Positions 41,980 through 54,115 are shown, counted from the first letter of the stretch. The stretch is DNA of 64,000 nt from Oegoconia quadripuncta (GCA_949316235.1 OX438743.1:36425242-36489241); one strand, 5' to 3'. Made by a program: numbers and translations. The notes: generated by a model from the letters alone, not told the origin.

Positions 41980-42210
41980 GTATAAAGATCTTTCGCTCTT
42001 TTCTTCTTCTTCTTTTCGTGTCGAGGCAAGTTTCAAATTTTATTGGACCAAAACTTAGCCACTCTAACAGCACTGTCTGTGGCGTTAAGGAGGTCGTCAA
42101 AGGTGCAGCTGTCAGGACACACGGGGCAAGACAATACGTGATCCATTGTCTGTGGGGAGACTCCGCACCGCTTCCTCTGACATCCGGCGAGGTATATTAT
42201 TCTTTAAATA
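41980..42210 (-). pseudogene. LINE ORF C-terminal fragment
   Basis: Minus strand reads RCGVSPQTMDHVL then, after a shift, VCPDSCTFDDLLNATDSAVR and VAKFWSNKI. The Cys/His-bearing PQT-H-L-CP block is typical of a LINE C-terminus. Decayed. Confidence 0.55.
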
Positions 42211-42613
42211 AAATTTTCTATAGACTGCTGTTCCACTACACTCCAACAATTGGTGTGATATAGATCGTCTATGCGATTACATACGTTACATAATGACACA
42301 GCTCTACCCATCGTATGGTAGAAGTGAGTCGTAGGTATATGGAGGGGCACAATCTAAACACACTACCAGTATTTACCTTGGCATATACCTTCCTCAAACC
42401 ATGGCCTTCTATGGGGACGATCCTGTATCGTTTTGTACCATATGCCCTTTGACATAGAGTTATCCTCATAAAGTTTATCCTAACTGTTGACACACTCTAT
42501 CCTTGCCAAAGGTAATAGTTCCGATTCAGTTGGCTTACAAGATATATCTATCCCACAGCCGAACGTGCTAACCCTATGTGTAATGGAAACCATTTGTAAT
42601 TTGATATTCCTAG

Positions 42614-42886
42614 AGAGCATCGGTGGCTCAGCGGTTACGACGCGGTCTCCCAATGTGGGAGGTCCGGGTTCGATTCCCAGGCAGGCCATGTACCAATGAG
42701 TTTTTAAATTAATTTAATTACTTATGTTCATTTATCCGACTGCTTTTGAGTGGTGAAGGAAAACATCGTGAGGAAACCTGCATGCCTGTGAAATAAAAAT
42801 TCTAAGGCATGTGAAGTCCCCAACCCGCATTGGGCCAGCGTGGTGGACTATGGCCCATACTCCCTCAATATGAGGGAAGGTCTATA
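42614..42886 (+). mobile_element. tRNA-headed SINE, family B, copy 2
   Basis: A box GTGGCTCAGCGGTTACGACG and B box GGGTTCGATTCCC are well preserved, as is the body through GGCCCATACTCCCTCAATAT. The T-arm (CCGGG/CCCAG) still nearly pairs. Confidence 0.85.
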
Positions 42887-43707
42887 ATTTTGATGGTGAA
42901 GAGTGCAGGGCATGGGTCATTTTATGCAAGTCGTCGTTAGATTCGTCTTAATCCCCAGATTACCAATAGCAAACAATTTAACATCCAGGAAAGTTAATTA
43001 TAAAGCAACTCAAATTCTTGTTTTTAGTAAACAGCCCACGTATTACAGCGAGTAAAAACTGTAAATTTCCTAGTGTAATATAACACTAGTAACAGCACTT
43101 CGAACGGTACAGTTCTCGGGGGACAAATTTGCGTGGAGAACAAAAGTGCATATAAACTACACCGGCTCCGTGCCTCTGCATCGCCATGAAAATGCCGTAT
43201 CAGCGAGGTGGCAACACGTACACTTAGGTGCATTCAGGCAATGTAGGACGTTTAGCTGATCCAAGATAGAAGGCGCTGAGCAATCACAATATTGACTACA
43301 TGTTGAACTAAAGATTTCCTATTGGTAGAGCAAAGTCTTTGGGTTGAAAATTAACTTACCTATGAAATATTGACGTGTCACTTTGAACGTTGCCAACTTT
43401 TGCTTCCAAATGCTGATATTTTTTTGCTTGCACCCATGTCATTCTTTTTTCAAAAATCATTTGTTTTTTGTCCTTTATTATCGCTCAAAGATTTGATGGA
43501 AGTTGAAGTCTCGCATTATTTTTAACCTCTGAGTACTATATTAATTATGTGCCTTTGTCACAAAAAGACAGTTGTTATAACTAATAACTTTGAAGTCTGT
43601 GGTGTGAGATATTTCTTGGTCATGTTTAATGGTAATAGGTTGAGCTGGTCTTTTTCAGATTTAAACATAGTGTTAAGTACAGTGTGTATTTCAAATCATA
43701 AGAAAAC
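42887..43707. other. Intergenic DNA, nothing recognised
   Basis: No repeat family found. A splice-acceptor-like CTTTTTCAG lies at about 43650-43658, just before the frame below. Confidence 0.4.
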
Positions 43708-44022
43708 ATGAAGACAGACGTTACAAACGTCAACGTCAATCTCGATTATAAATGGCCAGTAAACGACAGTCCTCCGCCGCTATTCCTGGCTGCCGAACTC
43801 CTGAGAACGGTAGCAGCTGCTCAAGGTGCGTCTGCGTCTCACAACGCTATTCGGTCTGCACTTCATAATGCTGTTGACCTAGCTAGTGCACTGTCGTGCC
43901 GAACTCCCATTTTCGTCTCATGGTCGGAGTACGCCTTTGCCTGGATTCGGTTTCCTACAGAGAATGCTCTGATGGAGGGTGGTGTGTTCTCGGTTCTAAT
44001 GAGAATTCTGATAATTTTCTAA
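43708..44022 (+). CDS. Hypothetical 104-aa frame, GC-rich, possibly an exon
   Basis: Starts MKTDVTNVNVNLDYKWPVND and ends with a stop at 44020-44022. It is richer in Ala, Leu, Ser and Pro than surrounding random frames and clearly GC-richer than its flanks, which is coding-like. Upstream CTTTTTCAG could be an acceptor, and AATAAA occurs shortly after the stop (about 44028-44033). No domain, signal peptide or membrane segment is recognised, and no second exon was found. It may instead be a fragment of an unrecognised mobile element. Confidence 0.25.
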   Translation: MKTDVTNVNVNLDYKWPVNDSPPPLFLAAELLRTVAAAQGASASHNAIRSALHNAVDLASALSCRTPIFVSWSEYAFAWIRFPTENALMEGGVFSVLMRILIIF

Positions 44023-44091
44023 CTTTGTAATAAAACCAGTAGTTTCTTAATCACTAATCGACATTTTAACGATCGACAAGTATTAAAGATA

Positions 44092-44157
44092 TACCCTGGT
44101 GGGAATCGAATCCGTGACCTTGAACGTGATGTGGTTTACATTAAGCTAGAGGTGGTT
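44092..44157 (-). repeat. SINE family A head scrap
   Basis: Diverged inverse of the tRNA-like head (TGGGAATCGAATCCGTGACC ... TGTGGTTTACATTAAGCTAG). Confidence 0.5.
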
Positions 44158-44184
44158 ATTTCAATCATTAAAAGTTTTAAACTA

Positions 44185-44300
44185 CAAACAGCATCCACAT
44201 TTCACCTTTCGAAATATACAGAAATATATATTAATGTTTTTGGTGTAAAGTACCTATCTTATTCGCTTTTTACGACACTCACGGTACGACAACAAGGGTT
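44185..44300 (+). repeat. Dispersed repeat D fragment
   Basis: ACAGCATCCACATTTCACCT and TTTCGAAATATACAGAAATA match the middle of repeat D. Confidence 0.5.
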
Positions 44301-45315
44301 GGTTAATTTTTTTTTACTATACATGCACATCTGTTACTGGTTATACAACAAAGTCAGATGTATCAACTTAAGTAACAATACTGTTTTGTTTTATCGAAAA
44401 GGGTATGTGACTTACAAGATATGATATTTAACAAGTATGTTGCATGTTAACATTCTTATCATATTCTTAATCTCTTGTCTCACTTATCAAACCTTTAAAC
44501 TTATCTAAAACAAATCCACTTGCGACCATATCTCCACAGCATTTCGCTCTTGAGTTTTGTTTTTTTTTTTTCACAAATAATAAAGTACAACACAATACCC
44601 ACTACAATAGTATAGTGGCCCGTATTTCGTCGTAGATTTGTCGCTGGAGCCGAAAATTTAGTGCAACCTCTTTTAAACTTGACCTGTTAGAGACAGTGCC
44701 GGGTAGGGAGTGGTTACTTACTTTATTGTGAAAGGTTTTGTTTACCTATGTGATATGAAAGACCTAGTGAAAAAAGTATTACAAAAGTCTGATGAAGTTA
44801 CATTTCCCATCAGGCAAAGTGAAGTATATCAAGCATCAAATTGATGAACACGTCGTTTGCTAGTTGCAGGATTAGTAAGCGCCATATCGTAGCCGGATGT
44901 TATAAATTCTTTTAAGGTTTCGTCCAAGGCCACCTCAGTAAGTTAAGAGGGCTTATTCCGTCCAGTGGCGTCCTCATTGGATAAATTAAGATTTCTTTAC
45001 AGAATAAATCAATCAAACCCTCTTAATGAGTATGGTCAGTGATATATCTATCAATAGATACCTTTTGGAATATTATCGTAAAGAAACTAGTAGCGAACTT
45101 CATATACAACCTGTTGTCTCACAATTATTTTCCATCGATCACACAACGGGATTAGCACTGAAAATTTATTTGTATTTTTATTTGATCTTACTATTTACTG
45201 ATATATAAGGAAGTATTTACAAGAAATAAATAAAAAAAGAATAAAACTAAATACAAAAAGCACAGAAACAGACTACAACACATTTTCTCCGTGATCATTT
45301 TAAGTAGAAAACGTG
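44301..45315. other. Intergenic DNA, nothing recognised
   Basis: No repeat or supported gene. Confidence 0.45.
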
Positions 45316-45840
45316 TTCGAGATCCGTGCCGTGTGGGAAGGTGCCCAAGAGACTGGCAGCGCTACCTCATTGTATAGCAATGCTAATACGCTGCCCGAGG
45401 TAGCAGCCAGCTCTTTTGTCACATATAAACGCGACGACAAATCTTTCAAAAATCGTCGCGCTGCCGTACCCCACGGGCCTAAGGTCTCCACACCAAAGGG
45501 CACATATACGTAAACTGTACGCAGAGTTGAGTATTTGCGCCGCTTGGAGTTCTCAGCAGTGGTCGCAGCCGCGCCCGCACAGTTTGAAGATGCTTACAGG
45601 TGCGACGGAGCTACGGTATCCACACAGGTGGCGTCCCACAACAAGGTTCTGCTATTTGATCACGAAACAAAAGTCATGCCGTCAGTTTTCTTACCATCAT
45701 CACGCACGATTGCAATCGGTTCAAGGATGGTCGGTGCGTTGACGGTGGTAACAGCGCGACGGATGATATCGTTCAGGCTTGAATGGCGAGAGAGGCGACC
45801 GGCATTGCGCTGACATGAGAGCCGGTCACCATGAGCTCAT
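45316..45840 (-). pseudogene. GC-rich retroelement ORF fragment (VETLGPWG-type)
   Basis: The minus strand reads LSRHSSLNDIIRRAVTTVNA, then VRDDGKKTDGMTFVS, LLWDATCVDTVAPSHL, YVYVPFGVETLGPWG and, after a frameshift, AGCYLGQRISIAIQ. I recognise this block order from uncharacterised C-terminal domains of retroelement reverse-transcriptase proteins in invertebrates. Two in-frame stops (after FVS and SHL) and one shift break it, yet similarity is good over about 170 codons. The segment is conspicuously GC-richer than its surroundings. Element family is uncertain; the D-x-T-x-x-D pattern could belong to a nuclease-like fold, which is inference. Confidence 0.6.
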
Positions 45841-46602
45841 TAACTGCGATTAGCACTTAATTTGATAATAAATGAAGATAAGGTTGAAGATAATTCATTC
45901 AAATCTCAAGCTTATTGAGAGGACTGACTGCGAGAACACAATTTAGCTATGAAAATGCAACGTACCACGTAAGGTGGAAGAGTAATGGAGAAAAATGCCC
46001 TACCACAAATTAGACAATAAACTGCTTCGACAAAAACAAGTGATCATCTAAAAATTTTCATAAAACGTACCTGAATTTCTGGTTTATATAATAATATTGT
46101 TAAGTACTACACCGACTTTAAAGACGTTTTCACTTTTCTTTAGCTAAAATGACACCAATTACAATGACTTATGAAAAATAAACAAATAAAATCGTGGTTC
46201 TGGTCATCACCATAATCATGATCCAAAAACAAAAACATGTATCATTATCCAAAAACGAAAGTATGTAATCATCAAAGTACAAACAACAGTAAAGAAAATA
46301 AAATTTATACCATGTCATGAGATTATCGGTATGCCATAATCACCTATATCAAATAAGAGTAAAGTACAAGTTAAAATTAATATATTGAAATTGGAAAGCA
46401 TGTCAGGAGTTTATGAAAATGTCATATCTGTATACTCTTTAATAGAATAGAATTCATTTTCCAACAAAAAGTTTCTAGCTAAATAAAAGTACTTTCCAAA
46501 GATTGACTAGGTAATTTGTAAAACTAGAAATATAATCAGTTGTAGGAAGCATCATTGCGTGATCAAATATTTTTACCGATAGGCAAAAATAAAAAAATTA
46601 TG
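45841..46602. other. AT-rich intergenic DNA, nothing recognised
   Basis: No supported feature. Confidence 0.45.
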
Positions 46603-46688
46603 TTTTTTTTTATGCATAACGGGTTGGTACTTGACCTCAATCACACCTGATGTTATGTGAAGATGAGGTCGAAGGTGGAAGCGTATTG
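46603..46688 (-). repeat. SINE family A, 3' end only
   Basis: Poly-T then ATGCATAACGGGTTGGTACT: the inverse of the family A tail; 5' truncated. Confidence 0.75.
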
Positions 46689-47304
46689 CCTTTTTGTACA
46701 ATAAAGCATTTACAAACAAATATTTGGTCACACAATGAATCTTCATACATACATACAAACCAAATATTCTCGCAATGAATCTTCATACAACTAAACTAAA
46801 CTAAACTAGAGTTTAGTTATATCATGAACCAAATGAGAGTATCAATACTCAACTGAGAGTCAGATTGATATTAATCCCATAAAATCAAAGATACCAGAGT
46901 TCAATGAATTTTTTAATCGCAGTGTACCTGCACAATTTGGTAACATTACCTACACAATTCGCTTTAAAACCGGCAAAATGTAATTAAAATTCTATTATAT
47001 CACATTTAACGATGTCTCTACCACACTTGTGTCCTCAGTGGCCGCCGTGTCCCCACATCCGCTTGTGGTCAGATTAAGCCCCTTGCTCCGGCAGCGTTTT
47101 GTATTATCTCCTCCTAGATTTTTCTTTCACAAAAACAAAGAGGGATTCGCCTTTTTCGAATTTTGCACTCCCTGCACTCGGGATAATGTTACCGCGAGCA
47201 AAGTTTATGTGCATTATCATGTAGGTACTATTTACGCTTTTTCTAGTTTCTACCTCTATTTGTTTTGGTATTCTGCACTAATGCTTACCTAACATTTACT
47301 CCAG
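46689..47304. other. Intergenic DNA with local short duplications
   Basis: AATGAATCTTCATACA occurs twice (46734 and 46775 areas), and a short CTAAA tandem run follows. The frame 47029-47292 has no recognised domain. Confidence 0.4.
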
Positions 47305-47604
47305 CCGCCTCCGTGGCTCAATGTAAACAACATAGGGTTTACGATTAGGACGTCGCGGGTTCGATCCCCAGCGGGGTATATGTTTAAGTACTCGGTTTGG
47401 TTGGTGGTAGGGCATTCTAAAGGTCCGCCTGGTTAGCTATCACGATCTTATATAAATCTGCCGCCAAGCAGCAATGTTAATAACATTGTTGTGTTCCAGT
47501 TGTCAGAGATAAGATAGCCAGTCCGCTTCCACCTTCGACCTCATGTTCACTTAACATCAGGTGTGATTGAGGTCAAGTACCAACCCGTTGTGCATAAAAA
47601 AAAA
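47305..47604 (+). mobile_element. SINE family A, internally deleted copy
   Basis: Complete head (CCGCCTCCGTGGCTCAATGT) and A-tail, but the block normally reading CCCCCAAATG to GGGTCAGTACG is missing near 47520. Confidence 0.85.
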
Positions 47605-49437
47605 ACAAAAAAGATCTATATGCTACAAATATCAAGCCTATGTCCTCTGTGTGTCTGTCGGTGTTACTGTAGCCCCAAAACTAACTGAACAGATTCGAAA
47701 ACCTTTTTCTTTCATTACCTAACACAGTCTCTTTGTATACCTCAATGATATTATTATATTGAGACATAGTTTCTCAGAAGTTTTCTGAATTTTCAATTTA
47801 TGTAATATTACCCTTATCTACGTAGTGTAAGTCTGTGGCAAATTCTAGACTGTTCTGTTCATCTAAGTTTCAGCGTTAGTTATAGTTTATAGCACATTTG
47901 CATAGATTTATACCCCATCCGGACTACCGCCACTTAACACCGCGTTCTCGCCTCGCACAGTAAGTCATTCTGTGCCCTCTCTGCGACATAAAGCTAGGGA
48001 GATGCCTTCGTGACCTAGTTCAAACGCACATTATACTTGTTCTGTGACCTACGTTAGATTACAAAGCAGTCTCACACATGTGTGATGCGAAATCTATCTT
48101 CACTGGTTATACAATGTTTATTATGACTTATTACATAATCGGTATTGTTTAGTCGTAAGACATTTTTTCAATTGAAAACAGTCGTTAAGCCATGTGTTAA
48201 GCATACTGTGGGGTGGTTGGTGATGTGTGCGTAATTATATCTATTATGATGCTATTACATCTGACTCCATAAAGTTAACACTAAGATGATATTGCTTCCG
48301 GAGCTAAGCTCAGACGGAAAAGGAAAACGTGTTGTACCGGCGGCAGACGTAGAGTTACTGTGTAGAGGAGAATGCTTTCTCAAAAACACCAAACTCTACC
48401 ATCTGGGATTGCCCACGCTGAAGGCGTGAGAATAGTCTCGCCCGACAAAGCTGGGCTCCGGAAGGATAATAACCATAAAGACAAACTTGTCGGCACACAA
48501 AAATGGTTGTAGCAAAATCAGCCATTATACAAACATTTGGTGCCTCCCCAATAAAATCATAAAATTAATATTACACAAACATTTGGTGTCTCCCCAATGA
48601 AATCATAAAAATTAATAGTGTAGGAAAAGAATTCCCTTAAACTAATTAAAGTAGGTATGCTATGTACTAGATAAAGTAAATTACAATATACTACGTTATA
48701 TCTAAGCACTTAATCCTATAACTAGTTTCTTATACTATATATAACACTTATCAATTATACAATATTGTGTGACGCAGTCACCACAATACAAAGGTGGATT
48801 TAGAAATATGTCAGTGTTTTTACTACCACTAGTCTGATATAATCCACACTGAGTGATGGAGTGGATTGTGGTCCTCTCCAGGTGGCAGGAGGCTCTGCTT
48901 CAGCTGTGGACATGCAAGGCTGGCCCTCTGAAGACATTTTTATATTCCACACAATTAAACCAACAAAGAGCGTATCGGACTCGTATTAATAACATTGCGT
49001 AACCTTGTTTTAGGGTTACATGGCAGTAACACAATTAAGTAAATTTTGCTTAGGTAGATCTTTTAAAGTTATAATGAAAAGTATCTAAAAAATTTTTGTA
49101 ATGTCACTATTCTGGTTTAGGTAAGCAGATTTTTGAGATGCATAGACAAAAAGTGACGACAGACACATTTTTGGTATTTCGAGGACTTACATGGAAAATA
49201 TGTTTAATCAAAAAATATTGCAACAAATGATGCCTCATTTAACGGGATCCTTTAAAAAGTCCCAAAAATCCATCAAAAGATTTACACTGTTCCTTCTTTA
49301 AACCTTATTATCGATCGAATTTAAACTGCAAAAATTGTGAAGTTGTGGAAACGGGCAGAAATACATGACAAAATTATTTTTAGTGTTCCGTTTTGTTATA
49401 ACCTTACACCAATCATCCAGTGCAAACCAAGCAAAGC
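47605..49437. other. Intergenic DNA with a ~45-bp tandem duplication
   Basis: ACAAACATTTGGTGCCTCCC followed by CAATAAAATCAT occurs at ~48530 and again (with three changes) at ~48576. Otherwise nothing is recognised; 48290-48480 is GC-richer but has no known motif. Confidence 0.5.
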
Positions 49438-49607
49438 TTAGATTTATGGATAGTAGATAACGAATAAACATATATAAATATGTATAAATACATCCATGAC
49501 TCGAGAATTGATGTTCGTAGGTATTCATCACACAAACATTTATCCCTGGCGGGATTTGAACTAATAACGATTGGTTTCAAGGCATTAGTATCCACTACAC
49601 CAGTCCT
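49438..49607 (-). mobile_element. SINE family E, diverged copy
   Basis: Minus-strand head (GGACTGGTGTAGTGGATACT, B-box region AGTTCAAATCCCGCC) and part of the body. Confidence 0.6.
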
Positions 49608-50741
49608 GATGATTATTATTTTATAAATGCGGAACCGACAAAATTTAAACGCAATTTTTTAAAGTTCACTCTTGTTCATAACGTAATTTAGATAATACTC
49701 GCCTGCTCCAGACTTACTCTCAGCGAAGTTTAAAATTTTAATCCTATCTGTATTCACATCGGGCTACAGCTCTACAGCTCCAGCCGCAACACCCTAATGA
49801 ACCCTCTTTGATTTCAATCTCTTTGTGAAACACCATGTAGGTTACATTTATTTTAATTTTATTTTACAATGCTTTAATTATAAGTCTCTATTTTTGGCAA
49901 ATGTATTTGGTAACAAATAGGTTTCGCAAATTTAGAGGGACCAATGCATTTTCAGAATTTCTTAAAGAGGTACAAGAAGAAGTCTTCTTGTCCCTTTTCG
50001 GGGTATTTTTCAGAAACAACATACGCCATCGACTTGAAATTTGGCCCAATTATTACTTACTCTCATCCATGATAGTACAAAAAATTAAGCTATATTTTGT
50101 TTGACTTGTTTTTCAGATTGATCTTTTTCTGTATTTCTAACCATTTCTTGCAGGCCAATCTTCGAATCTTGCCATAAATGAAACTGAAAACAAAGATTTC
50201 TTATGGTTTAATAAAAAACTGTTACGGTGTTATTTGTTGATGAACACTATTACAATAATAGTGGTGCTGTGTGTCGAAGGATAAAAAAATAGTTCATTGA
50301 AACCCTTCAGGGCTGCAGCCTTTAGCTGACTTAAATTTTACCACGAACTTTAGAGCACAAGCTTTAGAAGAGATTTATGCATAAGTTTATCGTGCTCATC
50401 AGAGAGGTGACCACGCGTTCTACGTTTGTCTTGCTTACCTCAAGTTACCTCATAGGCAACTTACATCCTAACCTCTCGTTTTATATTAAACTCTAGATGG
50501 ATAAAAAATATCCCGTGTTATTCCTAGACTATTTGAATACCAAATTTACCCTTTTATGTGGTTGAGTAGTAAATATCCAAACTTTCGCATTTACAATATC
50601 AGTTTGAGAAGTGACAAATAAAATGCAGAATATGTTTCCTCTGACGCAATACATTACGCACAGGCGTAATCGCTTTGTGGGCCCGAACCTAGATAGTGTC
50701 AACATAGATACAAGATAAGTTAAGCATAAATCTCTATGAAG
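49608..50741. other. Intergenic DNA, nothing recognised
   Basis: 50545-50605 has a short match to the end of repeat C (ATATCCAAACTTTCGCATTT). No gene. Confidence 0.4.
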
Positions 50742-51000
50742 CACTTGTGGCGCAGTCGCATTCGCAATTCGTTTTCGATTAGCGAAGTTAAGTTAAGGTT
50801 AGTCTTTGGATAGGTGACCACTAGTGTCATTTTAATACGAGTGTTTGTCCCGGTTGTTTTCAATTGAAGGTGGTCCTTAAGTAGGTGGCCTAGTCAGGTG
50901 GCTACTGGTCCGACACATATCCACCAATCAGCTCTGGGTCCGCGTGGTAGATATGAGGCTGTGCCCCAATAGTGGGGATTTGTAAGGCTGTTGAAAATCT
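50742..51000 (+). mobile_element. SINE with 5S-rRNA-like head
   Basis: 50776-50824 reads CGATTAGCGAAGTTAAGTTA then GGTTAGTCTTTGGATAGGTG ACC, following the 3' half of insect 5S rRNA with one gap of about 10 bases; this region carries the internal pol III promoter in 5S genes. It is followed by a non-5S body ending GAGGCTGTGCCCCAATAGTG. A 5S-derived SINE is the best fit; it is not a functional 5S gene. Confidence 0.5.
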
Positions 51001-51209
51001 CTACAATGTGGATAGTGACAACATAACATGTATTGAGTTTATCGTAATATAATACAAAGAACTTCTGAGAGCCTGAGCCCCAAAGCAGGATGTCGTTAAT
51101 ATTTCACTAATTTCGAATATTTTTTTCAGATCACGGAAAATACCGCACTATAATCCATTCGCTTTGGGAAAATACGCTGATTTTGACAATAACACGATCA
51201 ATTCACATA

Positions 51210-51252
51210 TTGATAACAATGATATTCTAAATCATAATCACGTTGATAACAA
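51210..51252 (+). promoter_or_regulatory. Two TTGATAACAA motifs upstream of protease gene A
   Basis: Identical 10-mers at 51210-51219 and 51243-51252, 33 bp apart, each containing a GATA-factor core (TGATAA). They lie 56-98 bp upstream of the start codon. GATA factors drive many insect midgut genes; regulation here is inferred. No TATA plus TCAGT pair like that of gene B is visible. Confidence 0.4.
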
Positions 51253-51307
51253 GTAATTAAAAATCGTTTATGTTCCTTGTAATAGTTGAAACAATCTTAT
51301 TATAAAC

Positions 51308-53569
51308 ATGAAAATTATAATAACAAATATAATTTTGATTATCTGCATAGTAACGCATGCAAAAATTACATCCTTGGAAGATCTGACAGTTTACGACTAT
51401 CACAGGAGATTAGGGATTCCTAAAGCAGCAAAGATTAAGAAATTTGAAGACGATGCGATACAGAAGGGTTTGGTTAGACATAGAATTGTAGGGGGTTCAA
51501 CTACCGATATCTCAGATGTACCATATCAGGTAAATTCTCTGTCACTTAATGATTTTGTTTAACTTCTATAATATGAACTAAGAATTATGTAAATATATAG
51601 ATTTTGCTACAAACGAATTATGGTTCAAATAAGTTTTGTATCATTTTCTATTTGATAAGACCTTTTGGTCTCCAAGGTTTAAGAAATCATTAAAATCCCA
51701 TTTTATGGTATAATTAAAAGTTCTGTCTTCTTGGCAGGTGGGACTTTTGGTTCAAATACAGTCTATCTTCACATCAGTTTGTGGTGGTTCTATTATTTCC
51801 ACGGATCGCATCGTGACCGCTGCCCATTGCTATGCCGATAGTACCTACACAGTCGTTCTAGGCTCCAACTTTCTCTTCAGTGGGGGCTTACGTATCAACA
51901 CCAACGATATTGTTCTCCACCCCAATTGGAACCCTGAGCTCATTATAAACGATATCGCTGTTCTTCGAATAATACCTGTGACTTTCTCTAGTGAGTATAC
52001 ATCAATGATTTTAAGTAAACACTCGAATTCATTTCTGTTTTCAACCGAAAAGTCAACTTGTAGATATTTGTTTAGTCTCTAGTTTTTACTGGATGAACAG
52101 GTAATATTGGAATACGAGTCTAATAATAATACTGAATTTTACAGATTCAATTCAAGCTATTACTCTTCCCCACAATTCAGAAGTATCCGATGACTTCGTT
52201 GGGAGATTTGCAATTGCTTCCGGATTTGGACTCACCTCTAATGGTAAAGTACAAAAAAGGAGGACAGTAATGTGATCCTACAATCTCGTATCACGTAAAA
52301 TCATTAATGAACCGATAAGTTATCTATTAAATCGAATAATTATTATTTTGAATTACATCTGACAATGGAACTATTTGGACATGTTATACCTACATATTTG
52401 GTTTTTCCCGACTGCTAGAAGGTTTACGTCTTTCGCGCGTATCTATGGATGTAGGTTTCTTTATTCCCTAGTAGCATCCAAACAAGTGTCATAGGATAGA
52501 TACGGCACTAAAAACTAACCATACAATATGGGTATCATAAAAAGCTCTCGTCTTGGGGTCTTTAAACAGAATAAATCATTTCAAACTACTAATCGAGGAG
52601 TCGTGACAATGGGCGCGGCAGTCGGCTTTTGATTTTTTTTGTTATTCCAGATGGTGATATCAGTGCAAATCAACAGGTCTACTCAGTATCCTTAGAAGTC
52701 ATCGCAAATGTTGAATGCTTCAACATATTTGGGCCATATATTGGAGATTCCAATATTTGCACGAGTGGTGAAAATAGTCGTGGCACATGTAGCGGTGATT
52801 CCGGTGGTCCACTTGCAATCACAAACGGTGACAGAAGAATTTTGGTATGACATCTATACTCAGTTTGAACAACTATTTTGAAATCAGATTGACAAGAAAT
52901 ACATATTATTTTGCTTTTTAAAACATCTATGCAATCATTTTTCAAGGACTACTCAACATATAGGATTGCATAGCTTATGACTCATCCTATTAGATATTGG
53001 AACCAAGTAATGGTATTCATAATATACAGGAGGTAAACATGACCATTCTCTGGGAATGCTTCTATTCAGAAGCGCGCCTCTGCTTATTACATAAACTTAT
53101 TGTAACCACCTCAGTGGCTCAATGTAAACATCATTGGGTTTACGATTCGGAGGTTGCGGGTTCGATCCCCAGCGGATCATCTTCTAAGTACTCGGTTTGG
53201 TTGGTGGAAGGGCATTTTAAATGTCCGCCTGGCTAGCTACCACCATCTTATCTAAATCTGCCGCCAAGCAGCAATGTTAATAGCATTGTTGTGTTCCTGT
53301 TGTCAGAGATAAGATACCCAGTCCCCCAAATGTTTTGGGATTTCCATGTCAGTACACTACCACCTTCGACCTCATCTTCACTTAACATCAGGTGTGATTG
53401 AGGTCAAGTACCAACGCGTTGTGCATAAAAAACATTTGGTGGTAAAACCTATCACTTTACTCTCCAGATCGGGGTGACATCGTTTGGGGCTAGTGCTGGC
53501 TGCGATGCGGGTTTTCCATCTGCCTACGCTAGAGTTACTTCGCACCTTTCTTGGATTCTCTCTATTTAA
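51308..53569 (+). CDS. Serine protease gene A (S1, collagenase/chymotrypsin-like), 289 aa
   Basis: Five coding exons: 51308-51529, 51738-51990, 52145-52243, 52651-52844, 53468-53569; all introns are GT/AG with phases 0,1,1,0, and the joined frame has no stop until 53567. The product is a secreted zymogen: signal peptide about 1-18, propeptide to Arg59, activation before IVGG (60-63). The catalytic triad is His104 (TAAHC), Asp146 (NDIAVL) and Ser242 (GDSGGP). Six mature cysteines fit three disulfides. The residue at the S1-pocket base (chymotrypsin position 189) is Gly236, as in crab collagenase and many insect chymotrypsin-like enzymes, so trypsin-like Arg/Lys preference is unlikely. The position of crab collagenase Asp226 is Ser274. 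The likely role is digestion in the larval gut lumen (inference). Intron 4 carries a SINE. Gene B downstream is its tandem paralogue. Confidence 0.93.
53107..53432 (+). mobile_element. SINE family A in intron 4 of protease gene A
   Basis: Head ACCACCTCAGTGGCTCAATG, B box GGGTTCGATCCCC, tail after GTTGTGCATAAA. It ends 35 bp before the exon 5 acceptor. Confidence 0.85.
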
Positions 53570-54079
53570 CATCATAACCTTATATAAGTTTAGTATTATC
53601 TGGTATGTCTCAGGATTCTATTGTTAATAGATTTTAAGAGACCTACTCTAAGGCCTAATTGTGCAGAATTAGATTTATTTGATATAAATTATTGTTATAT
53701 TAAAATTAAATCTAATTTAAATTCAGATTAAATATTATTTACCTTTGTCTCCGTCATATTCGACAGGAGATCGAACTGGACTATGCTGTAAATCACACGA
53801 TCTCCTAATGATTAGTCTAGCCGAGAAGCACACACTTCTACAAGTAGATCGGTACATGTTCATATAAAACCCTTTAATTAACGATAAGTAGGTACTATCC
53901 TCTATTCTGTTACTATTATCCTCGGTCTTTATTCTAAGACAAAAATTAATTATACTAACAATAGAGATCCTTATCCATTTTTATATCGGACGATATTGGG
54001 CCGAATGACGTGGTGGCGGTCGACTTGCGACTATCGTAATCCAGATGGATTAAAAACGTTGACGGAGATAGCTATTCAA
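53570..54079. other. Spacer between the two protease genes
   Basis: 558 bp separate the stop of gene A from the start of gene B. It holds gene A's 3' untranslated region; no canonical AATAAA was seen, but ATTAAA variants lie near 53698-53735. The upstream region of gene B follows. Confidence 0.5.
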
Positions 54080-54115
54080 TATAAAACCAAAAGAAAAATT
54101 TAATTTTGACTCAGT
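54080..54115 (+). promoter_or_regulatory. Core promoter of protease gene B: TATA box and TCAGT initiator
   Basis: TATAAAA at 54080-54086 and the arthropod initiator TCAGT at 54111-54115. Taking the A at 54113 as +1, the TATA box starts at -33, the expected spacing. This predicts a 14-nt 5' untranslated leader before the ATG at 54127. GATA-like motifs (GAGATAGC, TGATAGG) lie at 54064-54071 and 54115-54121. Confidence 0.8.
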
